A stretch of DNA of 64,000 nt from Odiellus spinosus (taxonomy: Eukaryota; Arthropoda; Arachnida; Opiliones; Phalangiidae), in NCBI GenBank assembly GCA_963920705.1, contig OY987234.1, positions 19,177,794-19,241,793 of the forward strand, given 5' to 3'. Position 1 is the stretch's first letter. Each line of letters opens with the position of its first letter. The notes below the pieces were generated by a model. The model saw nothing but the letters and a program-made list of their open reading frames with translations. It had not been told where the DNA came from and searched no databases. Shown in pieces: positions 58,760 to 64,000 of the stretch. Position numbers and translations under genes: made by a program.

Positions 58760-59062
58760 ATGCTTTATCCATATTATCGCACGTTGCCGAACCTTCTCTC
58801 GTGTCCAACTGCACCAATGCTACTTTAAAATGTCAAATAGAGCTCCCCGCTCCAGGGGTGGAAGTCTGGTGGACCTTTCGGGGTGAAAATGCTTCCAAGT
58901 TGCCCAATGTGGTGTTCAACAGCAACAATTCCGCTATGGGAATCTGGGAACTAGAACTTCTTTGTCCGACGTTGGATCACGCCGGTGCCTATGCATGTAA
59001 CGCTCAAAGCAAGAACGATAGCGAGCTCGTCTACCGGAAGGAAGTCATTCTCGACGTTCACG
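58760..59062 (+). CDS. Internal exon encoding one Ig-like domain of a secreted or cell-surface protein
   Basis: The exon follows a pyrimidine-rich acceptor (TTATTTCAG, ending 58759) and ends before a GTGAAT donor at 59063. Both junctions are phase 1, the usual layout of extracellular Ig modules, and the 303 bp carry 100 full codons plus split codons at each end. Counting from the first full codon, Cys24 (in LKC), Trp37 (VWWTFRG) and Cys79 (DHAGAYAC) give the B-strand Cys, C-strand Trp and D-x-G-x-Y-x-C signature of an Ig fold. Five N-glycosylation sequons (Asn16, 19, 43, 55, 85) fit an extracellular domain. Two further cysteines, Cys17 and Cys68, could form a second disulfide. The open frame runs past the donor only into AT-rich intron and stops at about 59155. 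I see no signal peptide, membrane segment or kinase here, so the protein family (adhesion molecule, receptor kinase, other) cannot be decided. Exon call is firm; gene identity is unknown. Confidence 0.87.
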
Positions 59063-59142
59063 GTGAATACAAATTTTTTTTTAAATGTGTCTGTCCGTCC
59101 TGTTTTAATTATTTTGGGGGAAATCTTAATGTTTACATCTCT

Positions 59143-59614
59143 AAGGTCATTTAATTGACCTAGGGGTACATCAAAACAAGCGCGTTACTTTGAAATAATT
59201 GGGAAATTATTTCTACATTTTTTATCAATGTGTTTGAGGTCATGCTGTGACCGTATAATTCGACCGTAAACATGGGGTCACTGATATTACCGACATATTT
59301 ACTCTATATATTTTTAATATTGGGTTCAAAGGTCATTGACCTTATAATTATACATTACATTGCTATTTTTTACCATTTATTCTCCATAATTGATACTATT
59401 CGGTTAAAGGTTTATTGACCTTTCAATTAATTAAACATACACTTAACAATGGGGTCATTTAGAGGTCATGCAATGACCTTATAATACTACATTACCTTAT
59501 CAACGCCTTTGCTATTATTGAACATTTAATTATGTATAACTGATATCAATCGCTTTACTTTAAAGGTCATTGGCCTAATCAATTGAGTAATTTTTTAGGG
59601 TATACATTGACCTT
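59143..59614. promoter_or_regulatory. Intronic cluster of AGGTCA/TGACCT palindromes, possible nuclear-receptor sites
   Basis: Within about 470 bp downstream of the Ig exon there are six inverted pairs of AGGTCA-like half sites. The clearest is AGGTCATTGACCT at 59330-59342, a perfect inverted repeat with 1-bp spacing, the arrangement known for ecdysone-receptor/USP and related dimers. A near match, AGGTCATTGGCCT, lies at 59564-59576. Others have 5-6 bp spacing (about 59145, 59242, 59463) or degraded halves (about 59407, 59598). Sequence around the later palindromes repeats with a period of roughly 135 bp, so the cluster is also a decayed tandem repeat. Regulatory function is inference. Confidence 0.4.
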
Positions 59615-59640
59615 AATTCTGCATTATACTACGTACGCTG
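59143..59640. repeat. Decayed tandem repeat, period about 135 bp, in the intron after the Ig exon
   Basis: GACC(T/G)TATAAT-like segments recur near 59256, 59339 and 59477, with a shorter GACCTTAAT form near 59611. From 59339 on they are about 135 bp apart and are followed by similar AT-rich text. Units are diverged and indel-rich. The repeat explains why several similar palindromes occur together. Confidence 0.5.
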
Positions 59641-61815
59641 TCATCTTGATATTAGGTCCTTCAGACTTGACTGACCATCTCAAAAAAATATTGTCAACCC
59701 ACAGCTTTACGCATTATGATTATTAGAGAAGTTCCAGATTCAACAGAGTAGGTACGGGGTGTGAGGCAGGAAGTAGAGAAGCTATTATTTCCGGTAAACT
59801 CGCGTCATTATCAGGGCTTTTGACGTATGAAACGTCTAACAAACGCTGACGCCGAAATATCTTGGGTTTTGCGTCTCTATGGGGCCCTTTTCTCCGCTCT
59901 TCTGTCCGTACCCATTACTCGGGAGAGATCTTGGAGAATAGCTTTAGGCTCTTATAGCCATCGGCGGTCCTCGGTTCTATGCATGCCTAGTAGGCTCGTT
60001 ACCTCCTGAGGGTGTTCCTTCTGCTCTCCTTATTTCATTCTCAGCGATATTAGGCAAGCTTTCTCTTTTTTTAAATGGAACGTGAAGAGGAAAAAACAAT
60101 TTTTTTTGTCTAGTATTTTCATTTTGGCACAATTTGTAAGTAAAGATAACATTTGAGTCTTCGTGGTAAATCTAGTAAACCTAAGCTCCCGCCATGGAAT
60201 TAACTAAGGAAGGCAGACAATAAAATCTTTAAAAAACATTGACAGCGATCCTAGCGGGATTTCGGTGAATCCCAGGACACGACAATTAAACCACGTTAAG
60301 CCTAGCTATTATTATAAGCTGAACATTTTCAGCATTTCGCTCCTTTGGGAACGCATATTAGACTCAATTTAAGTTAAATATTGAGAGGTTAGAATTAATA
60401 GTAATTAACGTCCTCTCTTCTAAAAATGCTTTTCCTTTTCATGGTAGCTTAAGATATCACAACAGAATAAGGGGGCAATTGCGCGCAACATTCGCCAATC
60501 AAGCGGTATACTCTCAGGCATATATTTCCTATCACACTGTTCTCTCAAGGGGCCCCAACTTTTGGGCATTCACTCCCAAGCAATTGGAGATAAGCGCGCG
60601 GCGTATGAGGGATAGTTTTTTATTCCTCGCCTAGTCTACAAATAAGATAAACTTTTCTGTGCTTCTTGTGATATTCCAAAGATGTTCCATTTTTAGTTCT
60701 GTTTCGTTTTTAGTTTAGAAGAGAATTTAAAAAATATTTTGCAAGGGGTATATAAGCATTATATAATCCCAAGGAAATAGGCAATTATATTTTCGATGGT
60801 ATAAAAAAATGGAAAAGGATTATGGGGGATTCTTTTTCCCGAATTTGAAACACGTTTCGAGCATTATGAGATTTGATTCCTTGTATAGAATTTTATACCC
60901 GTAGCCGTGAAAACGTTTTTCTTTGGTATAAAAAGATTTTGAATTTTTGATTTCTCGATATCGGCTTTTTTATTTTTTTTTTCTGTGATGTAGAAAATTT
61001 TATATAGTTGGTTTCAAGTACAAATTGCAACGCGTACTAAACTGTACATATACCTTAGATATGATGGATTTTATCTTTTGTTTTTAACATTATAATATAT
61101 TGTTAGATATTAAGTGAAATGAACTTTCTTTCGTATCTGTAGTAGAGTAAAAAGGCTGCAGTTATAAAATCATTCGAGTTTTCAGTAGGTTTGCCGTCTA
61201 TTTCATTGAAACCATGTCATGAAGATGGGTGACATCTATTTATCGTATTGAATTGTCAATAAGTAATTTAGATTCCCATATTTTATGATAAATAGTACTT
61301 TTCCCCCCTATTTTATTTAATGATTTTAGTGGAAAATCTTCCGTAGTGAATGAGGCGGGGCTAATAAATAAGCAGACGTCCATTTTACGATAAAGTAGTC
61401 GAGGACGCTGACGGAAATAGTCTCCAAGTTTTTAAGGGAAATCAATTACTTTTTGAATAAAAGTGTTAGATCGAAACTTTGGCATAGTTGTTTTAACAAA
61501 ATCGCTCGAGCAGACGATATTTTTAACACGCTAATAGTTGAGCTAGTGTATATTATTATTTTGTTATAAATCGAATAGATACAAAGAAATTGAGATATCG
61601 TTACATCAGTCCTCTCCCTCATATCTCGCAACTTTTCCATTATTCGCTCTATTTAAGTTGACAAAGTAATAGACTTCCTTTCCTCCCAAATATTTTTTTT
61701 TCTTTTCATATATATCTACACTACGTTTTCCGAATATATTACTAGAATAGTTTTCCCTTTGATTTTTATTTAAAGCTCAAAACGCGACCGTTTTCTTTAA
61801 TAACATTTCATATAA
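59641..61815. other. Probably intron or intergenic; no further exon found
   Basis: I checked CAG acceptors near 60048 and 60335 for a phase-1 continuation of the Ig protein; both meet stops without a donor. The 60-codon frame at 59827-60009 is CpG-richer but unrecognised. Confidence 0.4.
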
Positions 61816-62324
61816 GTTACGTTCACACACTTTGATCTTTGAATGTTCAAAACAATATTTCATCCTAGTAATTAAATCCGATTCGTTAAATTCGTAAGAC
61901 AAAAATCACTCCCTTGAATTTTGTGTATTATTCGACTTTAAAAATGTAGATCATCTTAATCACTTCACTTGCCCTTTAAGCTTAGTTTCAATATCTCAAT
62001 TAACTAGCCCTACTCATCATGTGATTGGTTGAAGGCATAGTTTCGATGATATTTCATACTTCACTTGTTAAGCCTATTTTTCCAGAAAGTTAAAAATATT
62101 TCCATCTTCATATTTGTCGGTTATTTTTAACGATCAAGAATATCTTTGTTTTCCAGTTTCATTATCCCTTTAATTAATGCTCACTTCATAGCCGCAACAA
62201 GAAATTAACCGCTTTATCTTGGGCCCTCTTTGTATTCTAACTATCATTGAAAAAATGTTTTATTTGAAGATATATTTGACTTTTCCAAAACGGTTTTAAA
62301 TTCTCTAGTATGAACGCGACCGTT
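61816..62324. mobile_element. Longer, diverged family P element
   Basis: Starts GTTACGTTCACACACTTTG and ends GACTTTTCCAAAACGGTTTT then AGTATGAACGCGACC, the same terminal blocks as the 54.1-kb copy but with a longer middle. Contains a MITE-B-like remnant (TTAAGCCTATTTTTCC, near 62068-62175). Confidence 0.45.
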
Positions 62325-64000
62325 ATTTTTCTTCGCTCGTTTGAACTAACCAAATCATAGAGATATGGGTAGCTTATAGCTTTCCTCGTACTGAAATCTC
62401 TAGCTGATTCCCCTTTAGAAGGGATATGGAACATACCCTCAAAAATCTGTTTTTCCTGAAAATAAAAACTGGTTCGTGTAAAGGCTTATGTTCTGTTAGT
62501 CGGATTATTCTTCTTTATCAGCGCTCACGATACAGAAAAGAATCCTACGTGCTGAATAATTGAACAATTTCTGAATATCGATATAATAAAAAGAACATCG
62601 GAGAATGTTTTGCCTCGTTTTTCTTGTCAAATTGAATCTTTGTCGATATTAGATCCCATTCCCTTTTTATTTTACGAAAATATAGTTTGCAAACTAGCCA
62701 AAACTGTGGCGGATTAATATATAATGTTAACTTTCATATCAGAAGAGGTTAAACTAGTTTTTTGAGGTTGTTTGCTATTACGCAGGAGTATATCTTGTTC
62801 TAGAATTCGTTTAAGATTTAAGATAAGCTAGTTTTCTTTCCATCTCCATCCATGATTTGGTTTGTTACTCTCAAAGTGTTTGCAAGGTCTGGATGTAGAC
62901 AAAATTATCTTTTAATCGTCTTTCTGTCGAAATTTCTTGACTTTTAGTCAAGAATCTTGTTTTAAAATTCAAGAAGTCAAAGGTTAAACTCAGCTTCCGC
63001 TAATAGAAAGGAGACTTGCTTATATTTCATTCTGTAAACTGAAACTGATTCAGGTTCGCGAGACTATCGAGCAACTCGGTGAACTATATAACAAGTTTTC
63101 TTTGTTTCTTTTTGAGTGTTAGGCCTAGGTCTGGAAGACCCTTTTATAAGTACGTGCATATATAGGGCTTGCTATCAAACGCATCCGGTTTTCTGGGGAA
63201 ACCCATTAGGTCAGTTCCTTTCTCTAGACTTGTCAATTTTGTTAGTCTCCATCTTTTTTTATTTTTGGTTCGTGTCCCCAGACTCTTTCTCGAAATGAGA
63301 TGATCGTAGATCTGCCTCATTTCCGACTTCAAACTTGATAGTTGCTAAAAATAAACCCCCAAACTGTCTGGAACCTTTGTGTTTACTTTATATTATTGGT
63401 ATCTAATCTTTCGAGATGATAAATCATTTTTAACTTAATAGCTCTTGAAATTTTGTCCTATAAAAAGATTAGTTTCAGGGATTTATGATGGGAGAGTTTG
63501 TTAAATATTGGAGCTTCTCTTTCTTAACCTATATTAATTGCATTCCATTTTAATTTAAGGGCGTTTGACCTTTTTGTTTTTGTAAGAAACAAGATGTTTA
63601 TAGGAAACCTTTTCTATTGGTGACCCTAATAGACATAAGAGGGAAAGTTTTCCCTCCGAGATCCCATAGAAACTAAAAGTTTCTCGATATATACATTCTC
63701 GGGTAATTAAATCTGTTCTTGGTCTGAATGATTTTTTTGGCTATGTAGAGTCCCCTTTCTCCCCCACCCCTGATTACTTTTGGCTTAGCAACTTCATTCC
63801 TTTTCAACGAATAACGAAAAAAGGAAAAACCTTGTCCTTGGCCTCCGTCCATCATGTCAACGTTAATATCTAAAGCTGCCGATGGGCATGGCTATAGATG
63901 CCTGGAGGTAGAAATAAAATGGTTGCGGAGGGGGGACTATTTCTGCCTGGTTTGTTCATCTTCCTTCGGACACTGTGACCCCGATTAGTTGTTGTTGGAA
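62325..64000. other. No exon recognised to the window end
   Basis: Acceptor-like CAG sites near 63053 and 63212 do not open a phase-1 exon. Contains a family N copy at 62.7 kb. Short frames on both strands near 63116-63332 are unsupported. Confidence 0.4.
62693..62790 (+). repeat. Dispersed family N, copy near 62.7 kb
   Basis: TGTGGCGGATTAATATATAATG then GTTAACTTTC and a looser right part. Shorter resemblances are at 51253 (AGCGGATTGATACACTG) and 55279 (GAGGCGGAGGGATAAACAATG). Confidence 0.45.

Noticed and set aside
59827-60009. Second exon of the Ig gene
   Set aside because: No acceptor precedes it in the right phase and the peptide has no Ig, FN3 or membrane features.

Overview
This window looks like AT-rich, gene-poor nuclear DNA from an animal, probably an arthropod or relative. 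The support is one clean metazoan-type immunoglobulin (Ig) exon with phase-1 splice sites at 58760-59062, long non-coding stretches, many short non-autonomous DNA transposons (MITEs), and no operons, bacterial-style genes, CRISPR arrays, rRNA or convincing tRNA genes. I cannot name the species. Most open frames of 60-158 codons here look like chance or repeat-derived frames, and I do not call them genes.

Layout: 0-5.7 kb holds a truncated MITE-A, one MITE-C (1717-2135), a second MITE-A (4451-4788) and a small MITE with an 8-bp duplication (5564-5725). 7.3-8.0 kb is a satellite array with a unit of about 178 bp. 10-11.8 kb holds a near-perfect 434-bp palindromic MITE-B flanked by TTAA, plus a decayed second copy. 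12.5-13.4 kb is a 39-bp minisatellite built on TTAGGCTTAG. 14.1, 17.1 and 23.1 kb carry MITE-D, a TA-flanked foldback and a second MITE-C. 26-45 kb is rich in MITE-A (five copies) and MITE-B, with MITE-A sitting inside B-type elements twice. 46.8 kb has another TA-flanked foldback. 49.9, 52.2 and 54.9 kb hold minor repeat arrays.

57.2-59.7 kb is the only clearly genic part. A roughly 0.8-kb direct duplication rich in GCGCCATC-type motifs precedes the Ig exon. The exon is followed by intron sequence with a cluster of AGGTCA/TGACCT palindromes that look like nuclear-receptor sites but also form a decayed tandem repeat. The Ig gene runs on the + strand. Its other exons are either outside the window or too short for me to recognise, so much of the sequence could be its introns or intergenic DNA.

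The most coherent signal is mobile: three unlike MITE families (A, C, D) share CA...TG termini and 7-bp target-site duplications. This suggests they were moved by related transposases that are not encoded in the window.
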